From contig JAUIJC010000016.1 in the NCBI GenBank assembly GCA_030431525.1, positions 1-64,000 of the forward strand: DNA of 64,000 nucleotides, in the 5' to 3' direction. Below are positions 8,866-17,522 of this stretch, piece after piece; position 1 is the first letter of the stretch, and each line of letters starts with the position of its first letter. The stretch is from Bacteroidia bacterium (GTDB lineage Bacteria; Bacteroidota; Bacteroidia; Cytophagales; JAAEPT01). The notes beneath the pieces were generated by a model. That model saw nothing but the letters and a program-made list of their open reading frames with translations, ran no database searches and had not been told where the DNA came from. The position numbers and the translations under genes are program-made.

Positions 8866-9699
8866 ATGCAGAAAACTTATGGACAATATTCCTCCAAGGG
8901 GCTTTCCATGCATTATTCTGTATATGGTGAGGGGAAAAGGGTTTTAATCGCTTTTCATGGCTTTGGTCAGGATGAGTCGGCCTTCGACAAGTTGGGTGAA
9001 AAGTTGGTCCAAGAATTCAAGATTTACAGTTTTGATTTGCCCTTTCATGGGAAGTCAAGCTCCACCAAATCCCCGCTGGAGAAAAGTGATGTAAAGGATT
9101 TTTTTGACGGCTTTTTTAGGGAAGAAGCCATTGAGCGTTTTTCGCTGTTGGCCTTTTCGATTGGAGCCCGTTTGGCGGTGACTTTGGTCGAGCAATTTCC
9201 TAATCGTCTGGAGAGTTTGTTGTTGCTGGCGCCAGACGGCATTGGAACGCATGCAGTTTTCAGGTTGGCCACTGGAACCGCTTTATCGAGGAACCTATTT
9301 TCATTTTTGACTAAAAACAGTCATTTCCTTCTTCCTTTGGTCCATTTCGGAACGAGGCTTAAGATGATTTCTCCCAAGGAGGAAAGGATGTTAAAGGGGC
9401 AATTAAATGATGCAACTCGCCGAAACCGTGTGGTACAAACATGGCTGGCCTTCCGCAAACTTGAGTTGAATCCCGAAGTGTTCGCCTCCTTATTAAATGA
9501 ATTTGCCATTCCAACCTTTATGGTTTTGGCTGAGGGCGACGGTCTTGTGCCTCACAAGAATTTTTCGGCACTGAGGAATGGAAAGTCAAGTTTCTATGAG
9601 AAGACCTTGAATTGCCCTCACCATAGGTTGATTGATTTCACGGCAAGACTCAGCGACGGATTTTGGGAAGCATTTTGCAATTCATCCCTAAGTCGGTAG
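8866..9699 (+). CDS. Alpha/beta-hydrolase-fold protein
   Basis: The 277-residue cytoplasmic protein has the oxyanion motif AFHGFGQD (HG at 31-32), the nucleophile elbow AFSIGAR (S98), an acid in AEGDGLVPH and a C-terminal His in CPHHRLID. The fold and triad are secure; the substrate is not. The elbow lacks the second Gly of the classical GxSxG (F-S-I-G), so the nucleophile turn is slightly unusual. It is transcribed away from metG. Such proteins may be esterases, thioesterases or C-C hydrolases. Confidence 0.85.
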   Translation: MQKTYGQYSSKGLSMHYSVYGEGKRVLIAFHGFGQDESAFDKLGEKLVQEFKIYSFDLPFHGKSSSTKSPLEKSDVKDFFDGFFREEAIERFSLLAFSIGARLAVTLVEQFPNRLESLLLLAPDGIGTHAVFRLATGTALSRNLFSFLTKNSHFLLPLVHFGTRLKMISPKEERMLKGQLNDATRRNRVVQTWLAFRKLELNPEVFASLLNEFAIPTFMVLAEGDGLVPHKNFSALRNGKSSFYEKTLNCPHHRLIDFTARLSDGFWEAFCNSSLSR

Positions 9700-10036
9700 A
9701 GAATTTTTGGTGCCGAAATCCATTTTTTGAGGGTATTCAACGCATCTCTTCTTCCTTGTTTCTCTTGAGGAAGATCCCTTCCAAAATGACAAATGGCTTT
9801 TGAGCTCATTCTGATTTCTGTTCAGGAATTCAATGGCTTCCAGTTTGGGTCATGCTTTCGATGATTTGAAGTGGAATGACCAAAAAGTGCTCATAGGAGA
9901 TAATAGGCCGTTTCAAAGGGTGTTTTGTTTATTGTTGTGTAAAAATAGTTAAACATTTTTTGTTTAAAGTTTTTGTCATTTAGGTAAACACCCTATACAT
10001 TGGATGTCGTTACATTAACCAAAACAATAGTTGATC
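9700..10036. other. Non-coding gap upstream of the fasciclin gene
   Basis: There is no credible gene in these 337 bases. The last 110 bases are very AT-rich (9930-9985) and probably hold the promoter of the fasciclin gene. I cannot place a clean Bacteroidota TTTG/TAnnTTTG pair in it. Confidence 0.4.
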
Positions 10037-12421
10037 ATGCGACAGTTTTTATCACCTCGTCTGAAAGAGGCTGGCCGAAAGCTCGGCAAATGGGGAGTAG
10101 CCACCCTTTTGAGTCTGGCAGGACCGCTGGCCTCTCAGGCGCAGAACTCGGTACTGAACATTATTGAAGATAGTCCAGTGCACACCACCTTGGAGGATGC
10201 CGTCATTGCTGCGGAACTCGATGGCGCTTTGAACGACCCTTCGGCTGAGTTGACGGTATTTGCCCCAACTGATGCTGCCTTTGAGGCGCTCGGTCAGGAA
10301 ACCATCGATGCGTTGCTTGCCGAACCAAAGGGTGATTTGACTGACATTTTGCTTTACCATGTGGTAGGCATGGAGGCTTTCTCTGGAGATCTTTCTGACG
10401 GTCAAAAGGTGGAGACATTGAACGGGAAGAGCGTCACCATTAGCATCTCAAATGAGGTGATGGTAAACAATGCCATCGTAACAGTGAAGGATATCGACGC
10501 GGATAATGGCGTAGTTCACGTGATTGACGCAGTTCTTCTTCCTCCAGTGATTACTGTTTTTGACGTGATTGAGGAATCTGAAGACCACATGACCTTGGAA
10601 GCCGCAATTTTGGCTGCTGAGTTGGACGGCGCTTTGGAGGATGAGTCTTCAGAGTTGACGGTATTCGCTCCAACCGATGCTGCTTTTGAGGTGCTTGGTG
10701 AGGAAACGATCAATGCATTGTTGGCAGAGCCAAAAGGCGATTTGACTGACATCTTGCTCTACCACGTGGTAGGTGCTAAGGCCCTTTCTGGAAGTCTTTC
10801 CGACGGGCAAGAGATTGCAACCTTGAATGGCAAGGAGGTAACCATCAGTACTTCAGCTGGCGTGATGGTGAATGATGCGATGGTCACTGTTGCTGATTTG
10901 GAAACTGATAATGGCGTGGTTCACGTGATTGACGCAGTTCTTCTTCCTCCAGTGATTACTGTTTTTGACGTGATTGAGGAATCTGAAAATCACATGACTT
11001 TGGAAGCCGCAATTTTGGCTGCTGAGTTGGACGGCGCTTTGGATGATGAGTCCTCTGAGTTCACTGTTTTCGCTCCAACTGATGCTGCTTTTGAAGTGCT
11101 TGGTCAGGAAACTATTGATGCGTTGCTTGCCGATCCGAAAGGCGATTTGACTGACATCTTGCTCTACCATGTTGTAGGTGCTAAGGCCCTTTCTGGAAGT
11201 CTTTCCGATGGGCAAGAGATTGCTACTTTGAATGGTAAGGAAGTAACCATCAGCACTTCAGCTGGCGTGATGGTGAATGATGCGATGGTCACTGTTGCTG
11301 ATTTGGAAACTGATAATGGCGTGGTTCACGTGATTGACGCAGTTCTTCTTCCTCCAGTGATTACTGTTTTTGACGTGATTGAGGAATCTGAAGATCACAT
11401 GACTTTGGAAGCCGCAATTTTGGCTGCTGAGTTGGACGGCGCTTTGGAGGATGAGTCTTCAGAGTTGACTGTTTTTGCTCCAACCGATGCTGCTTTTGAG
11501 GTGCTTGGTGAGGAAACCATCAATGCATTGTTGGCTGATCCAAAGGGTGACTTGACTGACATTTTGCTCTACCACGTCGTGGGTATGGAGGCTTTCTCTG
11601 GAAATCTGTCTGACGGACAAAAAGTGGAAACCTTGAACGGTAAAAGTGTTATGATCAGCACTTCTGGTCAGTTGATGGTGAATAACGCCAATATCATTGT
11701 TACCGACATTGATGTAGACAACGGTATCGTTCATGTGATTGACGCGGTTCTTCTTCCACCAGTAGTTACTGTATTCGATGTGATTGAGGAATCAGAGGAC
11801 CACACCACTCTGGAAGCTGCGATTTTGGCTGCTGAGTTGGATGGTGCTTTGGAGGATGAGTCTTCAGAGTTGACGGTATTCGCTCCAACCGATGCTGCCT
11901 TCGAGGTGCTTGGTCAGGAAACTATCGATGCATTGCTTGCAGATCCAAAAGGCGATTTGACCGATATTTTGCTTTACCACGTAGTAGGCGCAAAGGCACT
12001 TTCATCATCCCTTTTTGAAGGGCAAGAAATCGAAACTTTGAATGGACAAAACGTTACGGTTTCCCTTCAGGGTGGTGTAATGATCAATGACGCCATGGTC
12101 GTTGTAGCTGATTTGGAATCTGACAACGGTGTGGTTCACGTGATTGACGCTGTGTTGATGCCAGAAATGGACCCATTGAGCACGGAGTCTGCTGTTGAAA
12201 CAGCTTCAGACCTTTTCTATCCAAACCCAGCAGAAGGCGACTTTGTGAACACTAATAAGGAGGCACAATCCTATGAGATTTATGATGCCTCTGGAACGCT
12301 TCAACTTTCTGGCAAGACAGGTCAACAAGGCATCTTTGTTGGAGAGCTCGAGGCTGGAATCTACATCATTCGTCTCACCAACTCTGACCAAGTAATGGTT
12401 GGACGTTTGATTAAGAACTAA
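10037..12421 (+). CDS. Secreted five-repeat fasciclin (FAS1) protein with T9SS sorting domain
   Basis: The product has 794 residues from the ATG at 10037; an upstream in-frame TTG at 10031 is unlikely. A basic N-terminus and hydrophobic core end at QAQN, a Sec signal peptide. Five FAS1 domains of exactly 135 residues (405 bp) follow, each with ELTVFAPTDAAFE and DILLYHVVG and ending in NGVVHVIDAVLLPP. The last 80 or so residues (FYPNPAEGDF ... GIYIIRLTNS ... GRLIKN) are a type A T9SS C-terminal sorting domain, so the protein should be exported through the outer membrane and attached to the surface or released. FAS1 domains mediate adhesion, so a matrix or cell-contact role is likely. Confidence 0.93.
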   Translation: MRQFLSPRLKEAGRKLGKWGVATLLSLAGPLASQAQNSVLNIIEDSPVHTTLEDAVIAAELDGALNDPSAELTVFAPTDAAFEALGQETIDALLAEPKGDLTDILLYHVVGMEAFSGDLSDGQKVETLNGKSVTISISNEVMVNNAIVTVKDIDADNGVVHVIDAVLLPPVITVFDVIEESEDHMTLEAAILAAELDGALEDESSELTVFAPTDAAFEVLGEETINALLAEPKGDLTDILLYHVVGAKALSGSLSDGQEIATLNGKEVTISTSAGVMVNDAMVTVADLETDNGVVHVIDAVLLPPVITVFDVIEESENHMTLEAAILAAELDGALDDESSEFTVFAPTDAAFEVLGQETIDALLADPKGDLTDILLYHVVGAKALSGSLSDGQEIATLNGKEVTISTSAGVMVNDAMVTVADLETDNGVVHVIDAVLLPPVITVFDVIEESEDHMTLEAAILAAELDGALEDESSELTVFAPTDAAFEVLGEETINALLADPKGDLTDILLYHVVGMEAFSGNLSDGQKVETLNGKSVMISTSGQLMVNNANIIVTDIDVDNGIVHVIDAVLLPPVVTVFDVIEESEDHTTLEAAILAAELDGALEDESSELTVFAPTDAAFEVLGQETIDALLADPKGDLTDILLYHVVGAKALSSSLFEGQEIETLNGQNVTVSLQGGVMINDAMVVVADLESDNGVVHVIDAVLMPEMDPLSTESAVETASDLFYPNPAEGDFVNTNKEAQSYEIYDASGTLQLSGKTGQQGIFVGELEAGIYIIRLTNSDQVMVGRLIKN
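10142..12166 (+). repeat. Five in-frame tandem 405-bp repeats encoding FAS1 domains
   Basis: Unit boundaries fall at 10142, 10547, 10952, 11357 and 11762, spaced 405 bp. Units 2 and 3 are nearly identical at the DNA level for long stretches, including third codon positions, while units 1 and 5 differ more. This points to recent duplication or gene conversion. Confidence 0.9.
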
Positions 12422-12457
12422 ACTCGGTCATCTCTCTGACATCTGACCTGTTTACCG

Positions 12458-12495
12458 AAAGAAACTGTCTCCGAAAGGAGGCAGTTTCTTTTTTT
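12458..12495 (+). terminator. Terminator of the fasciclin gene
   Basis: The stem AAGAAACTGTCTCC/GGAGGCAGTTTCTT has a GAAA loop and is followed by a T run. Confidence 0.9.
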
Positions 12496-12549
12496 GGTTT
12501 AAGCATACTGATCGGGGAAGAAGGCTTAGGGTCCTTCTCCCGACAAAAC

Positions 12550-12586
12550 AAAAAAGGGCTGTCTCACATTCGAGACAGCCCTTTCT
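12550..12586 (-). terminator. Terminator of purB
   Basis: On the minus strand AAAGGGCTGTCTC/GAGACAGCCCTTT is followed by a run of T. It faces the fasciclin terminator. Confidence 0.9.
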
Positions 12587-12607
12587 GTATTTTAAGAATC
12601 GGAGGGT

Positions 12608-13954
12608 TTAGAAAACACCAGTGTAAGAGAATGGTGTCGCTTTCTTCAACTCCTCTTTCACAGAGTCAGAAACGTTCAAGGTGTCAACGAATTTGTCGAT
12701 AACCTCTGCAGTGATTTTCTGGTTGGTACGGGTCAAGTCTTTCAAGGCCTCGTAAGGCTTTGGGTAACCCTCGCGACGCAATACCGTTTGGATAGCCTCG
12801 GCAACGACAGCCCAGTTGTTTTCCAAATCAGCGTTTACAGCGTCTTGGTTCAAAATCACTTTGCTCAAACCTTTGAGGGTAGAGTTCAAGGCAATAGCCG
12901 TGTGCGCCAATGGAACACCGATGTTACGGAGAACAGTGGAGTCCGTCAAGTCACGCTGTAGGCGTGAGATAGGCAATTTGGCTGAAAGGTGCTCGAACAA
13001 TGCGTTGGCGATGCCCAAGTTTCCTTCGGAGTTTTCAAAGTCGATTGGGTTGACTTTGTGAGGCATAGCCGATGAACCAACCTCGCCAGCCTTGATTTGC
13101 TGTTTGAAGTAGTCCGAAGAAATGTACTGCCAGAAGTCGCGGTCCAAGTCAATCAAAATCGTGTTGATACGCTTCAAGGCGTCAAACAAGGAAGCCAAGT
13201 TGTCGTAGTGCTCAATCTGGGTGGTGTACTGGCTGCGATCCAATCCCAACACATTGTTCACGAAGTTGTTACCGAACGTTGCCCAATCAGTCTCTGGGTA
13301 AGCGATGTTGTGTGCGTTGAAGTTACCTGTTGCACCACCGAATTTGGCAGAGAAAGGAATGGACTTCAACTGTTGTACTTGCTTGTAAATACGCTCATGG
13401 AAAACCTTCATTTCCTTACCCAATTTGGTAGGGGAGGCAGGCTGTCCGTGAGTACGCGCCAACATTGGAACATCTTTCCAATCATTCGCCAACTCGTCAA
13501 CACGCTCGAGCGCCTTTTGAATCAATGGAAGGTATTCGTTCTCGATGGCTTCTTTCAACAACAATGGCGTAGCCGTGTTGTTGACGTCCTGAGAAGTCAA
13601 TCCGAAGTGGATGAACTCCTTGAATTCTTGGATGTTGAGCTGGTCAAAACGCTTCTTGATGAAGTATTCAACGGCCTTTACATCGTGGTTAGTCACCTTT
13701 TCCTCCTCCTTGATTTCCAAGGCATTTTCCTCGGTAAAGTTGAGGTACATGTCGCGGAGAGGAGCGTAGAGGCTCTTGTCAAAGTCTTTAAGCTGAGGCA
13801 ATGGAAGCTCGCAGAGGGCGATGAAGTATTCAACTTCCACTCGGACACGGTACTTAATGAGTCCAAATTCAGAAAAATATGGGGCCAAGCCAGTGACCTG
13901 TCGGCGGTAGCGACCGTCCACAGGGGAGATTGCGGTGAGTTGATTCAAGTCCAT
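12608..13954 (-). CDS. purB: Adenylosuccinate lyase
   Basis: The 448-residue enzyme cleaves SAICAR and adenylosuccinate in purine synthesis. The fumarase/aspartase superfamily signature GSSAMPHKVNPIDFE lies near residues 293-307, with the catalytic Ser in its flexible loop. The N-terminal TAISPVDGRYRRQ and the THGQPASPTKLGKE block are typical of the E. coli-type PurB subgroup. The ATG at 13954 is preferred to an in-frame TTG at 13963. It is cytoplasmic and works as a tetramer. No other pur operon genes are adjacent. Confidence 0.97.
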   Translation of the reverse strand: MDLNQLTAISPVDGRYRRQVTGLAPYFSEFGLIKYRVRVEVEYFIALCELPLPQLKDFDKSLYAPLRDMYLNFTEENALEIKEEEKVTNHDVKAVEYFIKKRFDQLNIQEFKEFIHFGLTSQDVNNTATPLLLKEAIENEYLPLIQKALERVDELANDWKDVPMLARTHGQPASPTKLGKEMKVFHERIYKQVQQLKSIPFSAKFGGATGNFNAHNIAYPETDWATFGNNFVNNVLGLDRSQYTTQIEHYDNLASLFDALKRINTILIDLDRDFWQYISSDYFKQQIKAGEVGSSAMPHKVNPIDFENSEGNLGIANALFEHLSAKLPISRLQRDLTDSTVLRNIGVPLAHTAIALNSTLKGLSKVILNQDAVNADLENNWAVVAEAIQTVLRREGYPKPYEALKDLTRTNQKITAEVIDKFVDTLNVSDSVKEELKKATPFSYTGVF

Positions 13955-14143
13955 TACCTGCAAGAATTATTAAATCAGTTAGAAGACATTACACGAACCT
14001 TTGAGCGTGGAGTGCTGTTGGGTGTGTTCAAATTTAAGGCTACAAATATAGGGTTTTTCCCTCCTTTGTAAGTCTTTGGGGATTATAATGGAGGTTGGAT
14101 TCTCGGAAAAAAATGACAATTTTGGGAGAGGAATGCGAGGGAT

Positions 14144-15889
14144 ATGAAATCAGTATACAAGTCAGCAGTTAAGGAATTATCAGGCTTTCCAATCAAGCGG
14201 TTTTTCCAGCTTGTAACATTGGAGCGTGAGGATATCACCCTTATTTACATCTATTCCCTATTAGCGGGATTGATTAACCTCTCATTGCCCTTGGGCATCC
14301 AAGCCATTATGGCCTTGGTGATGGGAGGCACAATGTCATCCTCTTGGGTGTTGATGTTGTGTTTGGTTGTTGGGGGAATCATCTTCGGTGGTTCGTTGCA
14401 AATTATGCAGCTCACCCTTTCTGAGCGGCTTCAACAACGGATTCTTGCTCGAGCTTCTTTTGATTTTGCTTTTAGGGTTCCGCGTTGGAAGCTGGAATCC
14501 ATCCTTAAGAAATACGCGCCGGAGCTTATGAACCGCTTTTTTGACGTGATGAACGTTCAAAAGAGTTTGGCGAAAATCATGGTGGACGTTTCCACCGCCC
14601 TGTTACAGGTGGTTTTCGGTTTGTTGCTTCTGGCTGTTTACCACACCTCCTTTGCCGTATTTGGCGCACTCTCCTTTATAGGCCTTATTATTCTGTTCCG
14701 CTTCACCTTTGACAAGGGATTGGACACCAGCCTTGAGACTTCGAACCACAAGTATAAGATTGCTGAATGGTTGGAGGAGCTTGGCCGTACCATGAACATT
14801 TTCAAGTTGGCGGGTTACACGGACATGCACTTGAAGAAAACCGACCGTTTGGTGGTGGGTTATCTTAAAGCGCGTAAGGCTCACTTTAATGTGCTTCGTT
14901 CCCAGTTTACCATGATGATTGGCTTTAAGGCCCTCATTACTGGTGGGTTAGTGGTCATTGGTAGCTTGCTCGTTTTCCAGCAGGAAATCAGTATCGGTCA
15001 ATTTGTGGCCTCTGAGATTGTAATCATCTTGATTTTGGGCTCAGTTGAGAAGCTCATGAAGCATATTGAGACGATTTATGGCTTGTTGACCTCTTTGGAA
15101 AAGATTGGTAAGGTGACGGATATTCCAATTGAGGGCGAGAAAGGAATTGCCTTTGAGGATATTGATACAGGCCGAGGGGTAGAGATTGTCTTCAAGGACG
15201 TTCGATACCGTTTCCCTAAAGCTGAGCGCGAAACCCTTCGTGGATTGGACTTGCATGTGAAGCCAGGGGAGAAAATTTGTGTGGCGGGCTTTAATGGCGC
15301 TGGTAAATCGACATTGATCAACTTGGCTTCCACCATGTTGATGAACTATACTGGCCTGATCACTTTCAACGATATTTCCCTCAAAAACCTGAACCTAATC
15401 AGTTTGAGGAGCTATGTGGGTGAGAACCTTTCTACCAAGGAACTCTTGCATGGTACCATTGAGGATAATATTGGTATGGGTCGTGAGGATATTTCCTATC
15501 ACGATATCAAGAAGGCGACGGATGCTGTAGGCTTGACCGAATACATTCAGAGTACGCCTGAGGGTTTCAATACTGTTTTGGTGCCGGAGGATATTACGAT
15601 CCCGAAAAGCATTGTCAACAAGATTACCATGGCGCGAAGCATCGCGGAGAAGCCACACTTGTTTATTCTTGATGACTTTTTGGGAAGCCTTGATGCCAGC
15701 GAACAAGAAAAGATTGTGAAGTCTTTGACAGGTAGCGATAAATTCTGGACCCTTTTGGGAACCTCTCAGAAAAAGGTGTTTGCGAAACACTGTGACCGCA
15801 TTGTGGTGATGGACAAAGGGCAAATCATCGATGTGGGAGATTATGACCACATTTCTAAGAAGGATTACTTTGATGAAATCTTCGTCTAA
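14144..15889 (+). CDS. Type-I-secretion-like ABC transporter with degenerate ATPase motifs
   Basis: The 581-residue protein has an N-terminal ABC exporter membrane domain (about 30-325) and a nucleotide-binding domain (about 350-581). Walker A is intact: GFNGAGKST, 382-390, K388. Other motifs are altered. The LSGGQ signature position reads IPKSI (486-490), Walker B ends in D510-D511 where DE is usual, the switch His position is S541 in GTSQKK, and the Q-loop Gln is absent (GENLS, 426-430). It heads an operon with an HlyD-like adaptor 53 bases downstream and a TolC-like channel further on, the three parts of a type I secretion system. There is no C39 peptidase domain. The motif losses may mean slow, regulated or no ATP hydrolysis. 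Confidence 0.88.
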   Translation: MKSVYKSAVKELSGFPIKRFFQLVTLEREDITLIYIYSLLAGLINLSLPLGIQAIMALVMGGTMSSSWVLMLCLVVGGIIFGGSLQIMQLTLSERLQQRILARASFDFAFRVPRWKLESILKKYAPELMNRFFDVMNVQKSLAKIMVDVSTALLQVVFGLLLLAVYHTSFAVFGALSFIGLIILFRFTFDKGLDTSLETSNHKYKIAEWLEELGRTMNIFKLAGYTDMHLKKTDRLVVGYLKARKAHFNVLRSQFTMMIGFKALITGGLVVIGSLLVFQQEISIGQFVASEIVIILILGSVEKLMKHIETIYGLLTSLEKIGKVTDIPIEGEKGIAFEDIDTGRGVEIVFKDVRYRFPKAERETLRGLDLHVKPGEKICVAGFNGAGKSTLINLASTMLMNYTGLITFNDISLKNLNLISLRSYVGENLSTKELLHGTIEDNIGMGREDISYHDIKKATDAVGLTEYIQSTPEGFNTVLVPEDITIPKSIVNKITMARSIAEKPHLFILDDFLGSLDASEQEKIVKSLTGSDKFWTLLGTSQKKVFAKHCDRIVVMDKGQIIDVGDYDHISKKDYFDEIFV

Positions 15890-15942
15890 GAATCCCTTGG
15901 AAAGCAGAACGGAAAATTCCCATTAGATTTTAAGAGGCGGTC

Positions 15943-17340
15943 ATGCTGAACATTTCTAAAAACACCATCGACGAGTTTATCAGCGATCAGGACTATAAGG
16001 CTTTTGAGATTGTTACCAATCCTTATAAAGCCAAGGCCCTTGCTCGTTGGTTATTGGTATTTGTCATCATTTTCATTGGCGTATTGTTTCTTCCATGGAC
16101 GCAGTATGTAGAAGTGGCAGGAAACGTCACCATCCGAAATCCTGAGCAACGTCCCCAAACGATTCAGGCCGTTATTCCTGGCCGAATCCAAAAATGGCAT
16201 GTTCAAGAGGGTGAATTGGTTGATTCAGGGGCAATCATTGTCAGCTTGACTGAAATCAAGTCCGAGTACTTTGATAAGGATTTGATTGCAAGAACCCGCG
16301 ATCAGCTTAAAACCAAGGTGGCTTCCATTGAGGTTTACAAACAAAAAGTAGATGCCTTGAAGGCTCAGCGTGCAGCCTTGCAACAAGCTCGAGACTTGAA
16401 GCTGAATCAAACCCGCACTAAGGTTCGCCAAAAAGTGCTGAAAGTTCAGGCGGATAGTGCTAAATACGAGGCAGCTAAAGTGGCTCGCAAAAACGTCAAG
16501 CTGGATTACGAGCGAACAAAAAGCTTGGTAGATCAGGGAATTAAATCCCTACGTGATTTGCAGGAGAAAGAAAGCAAGTTGCAAGAGTATGATGCCAAAC
16601 TTCGGGTAGCGCAAAATTCTTGGGAGTCCACTCAAGCCGACCTTTTGAATACTCAAGTTGAGGTAACCAGTGTTCAAGCCCAGTATGCTGATAAACTGGC
16701 TAAGAACCTTTCGGATATTTCATCGGCAGAATCGGCAATGTTTGATGCGCAGGTGACTGTTTCCAAGTTGCGTGTGACCTTATCCAACTATGAAACTCGT
16801 GGTGGAAACTACTTGATTCGCGCTCCGCAAAAGGGTTATGTGACCAAGGCCATGGAAACTGGTGTTGGCCAGATTGTGAAGGAGGGTTCTCCTGTGGTCA
16901 CCTTTATTCCATACAACCATGATGTGGCGGCGGAGCTTTATGTGGACGCTACCGATATTCCTTTGATTGGTCGTAACCACAAAGTGCGTTTGCTCTTCGA
17001 CGGTTGGCCTTCTGTTTATGTTTCTGGTTGGCCAGATGCTTCTTACGGTATGTTCAGTGGTGAAATCATCGCTGTGGACAACGTGATTAGTGCCAACGGG
17101 AAATACCGTATTCTTGTAGTTCCTGACAATGATGAGTTGGTAGGTGGACCGTGGCCGCATGCCCTAAGAATGGGAGCGGGTGTCCAAGGAATGGCTTTAC
17201 TTAACGAAGTGCCTGTATATCGTGAGATTTGGCGTAAGCTAAATGGCTTCCCGCAGGCGTTCTATGATGAGTATCAGCCGCACACCTACATCCACGAGAA
17301 GCAGAAGAAGGAAAAGAAGAAGAAGGATAAAAAGAAATAA
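15943..17340 (+). CDS. HlyD-family membrane fusion protein
   Basis: The 465-residue adaptor has a cytoplasmic N-terminus of about 30 residues, one membrane helix (about 35-55, WLLVFVIIFIGVLFLPW) and a periplasmic part. A biotinyl-lipoyl half (VIPGRIQKWHVQEGELVDSG) precedes a long alpha-helical hairpin rich in K, Q and A (about 110-270). The second lipoyl half (YLIRAPQKGYVTKAMETGVG) and a beta-barrel follow. The last 20 residues are nearly all Lys and Glu. It should link the ABC protein to the TolC-like channel. The lysine-rich tail is unusual for HlyD proteins. Confidence 0.92.
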   Translation: MLNISKNTIDEFISDQDYKAFEIVTNPYKAKALARWLLVFVIIFIGVLFLPWTQYVEVAGNVTIRNPEQRPQTIQAVIPGRIQKWHVQEGELVDSGAIIVSLTEIKSEYFDKDLIARTRDQLKTKVASIEVYKQKVDALKAQRAALQQARDLKLNQTRTKVRQKVLKVQADSAKYEAAKVARKNVKLDYERTKSLVDQGIKSLRDLQEKESKLQEYDAKLRVAQNSWESTQADLLNTQVEVTSVQAQYADKLAKNLSDISSAESAMFDAQVTVSKLRVTLSNYETRGGNYLIRAPQKGYVTKAMETGVGQIVKEGSPVVTFIPYNHDVAAELYVDATDIPLIGRNHKVRLLFDGWPSVYVSGWPDASYGMFSGEIIAVDNVISANGKYRILVVPDNDELVGGPWPHALRMGAGVQGMALLNEVPVYREIWRKLNGFPQAFYDEYQPHTYIHEKQKKEKKKKDKKK

Positions 17341-17351
17341 GCAAAAGAAAA

Positions 17352-17493
17352 ACAATAAGCTGACCCAGTCGTCTTGTTCGTTTGCCCGCTGTTCGTAGCA
17401 AGTTGATTTGCGATAGCTACGGCTATCCCTGCATCAACTTGCCACAAACAGCGAACAAAATAACTGCGCCTTAGTGGGCCAGTTTATTATTTC
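17352..17493. repeat. Intergenic nested inverted repeat between hlyD-like and tolC-like genes
   Basis: Three levels of symmetry share one centre. The outer arms AACAATAAGCTGACCCA and TGGGCCAGTTTATTATT face each other. Inside them are GTTCG/CGAAC arms with GCTGTTCG/CAGCGAAC, then GCAAGTTGAT/ATCAACTTGC, then GATAGC/GCTATC at the centre (about 17420). The outer arm resembles 59513-59600 (ACAATAAGC, CAGTCG, CTTGTTC, GCTGTTCGT). It could form a large cruciform or RNA stem within the operon. Confidence 0.75.
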
Positions 17494-17522
17494 ACTTTAG
17501 CTAAGGGGAATTGTGCTGTGTT

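Noticed and set aside
10142-12166. Regularly spaced repeats at first sight like a CRISPR or satellite array
   Set aside because: The 405-bp spacing is in frame, and each unit encodes a full FAS1 domain in one open frame.
13097-14071. 324-codon plus-strand frame antisense to purB
   Set aside because: It lies opposite a clear purB gene, has no motif or signal, and is a shadow of its codon use.
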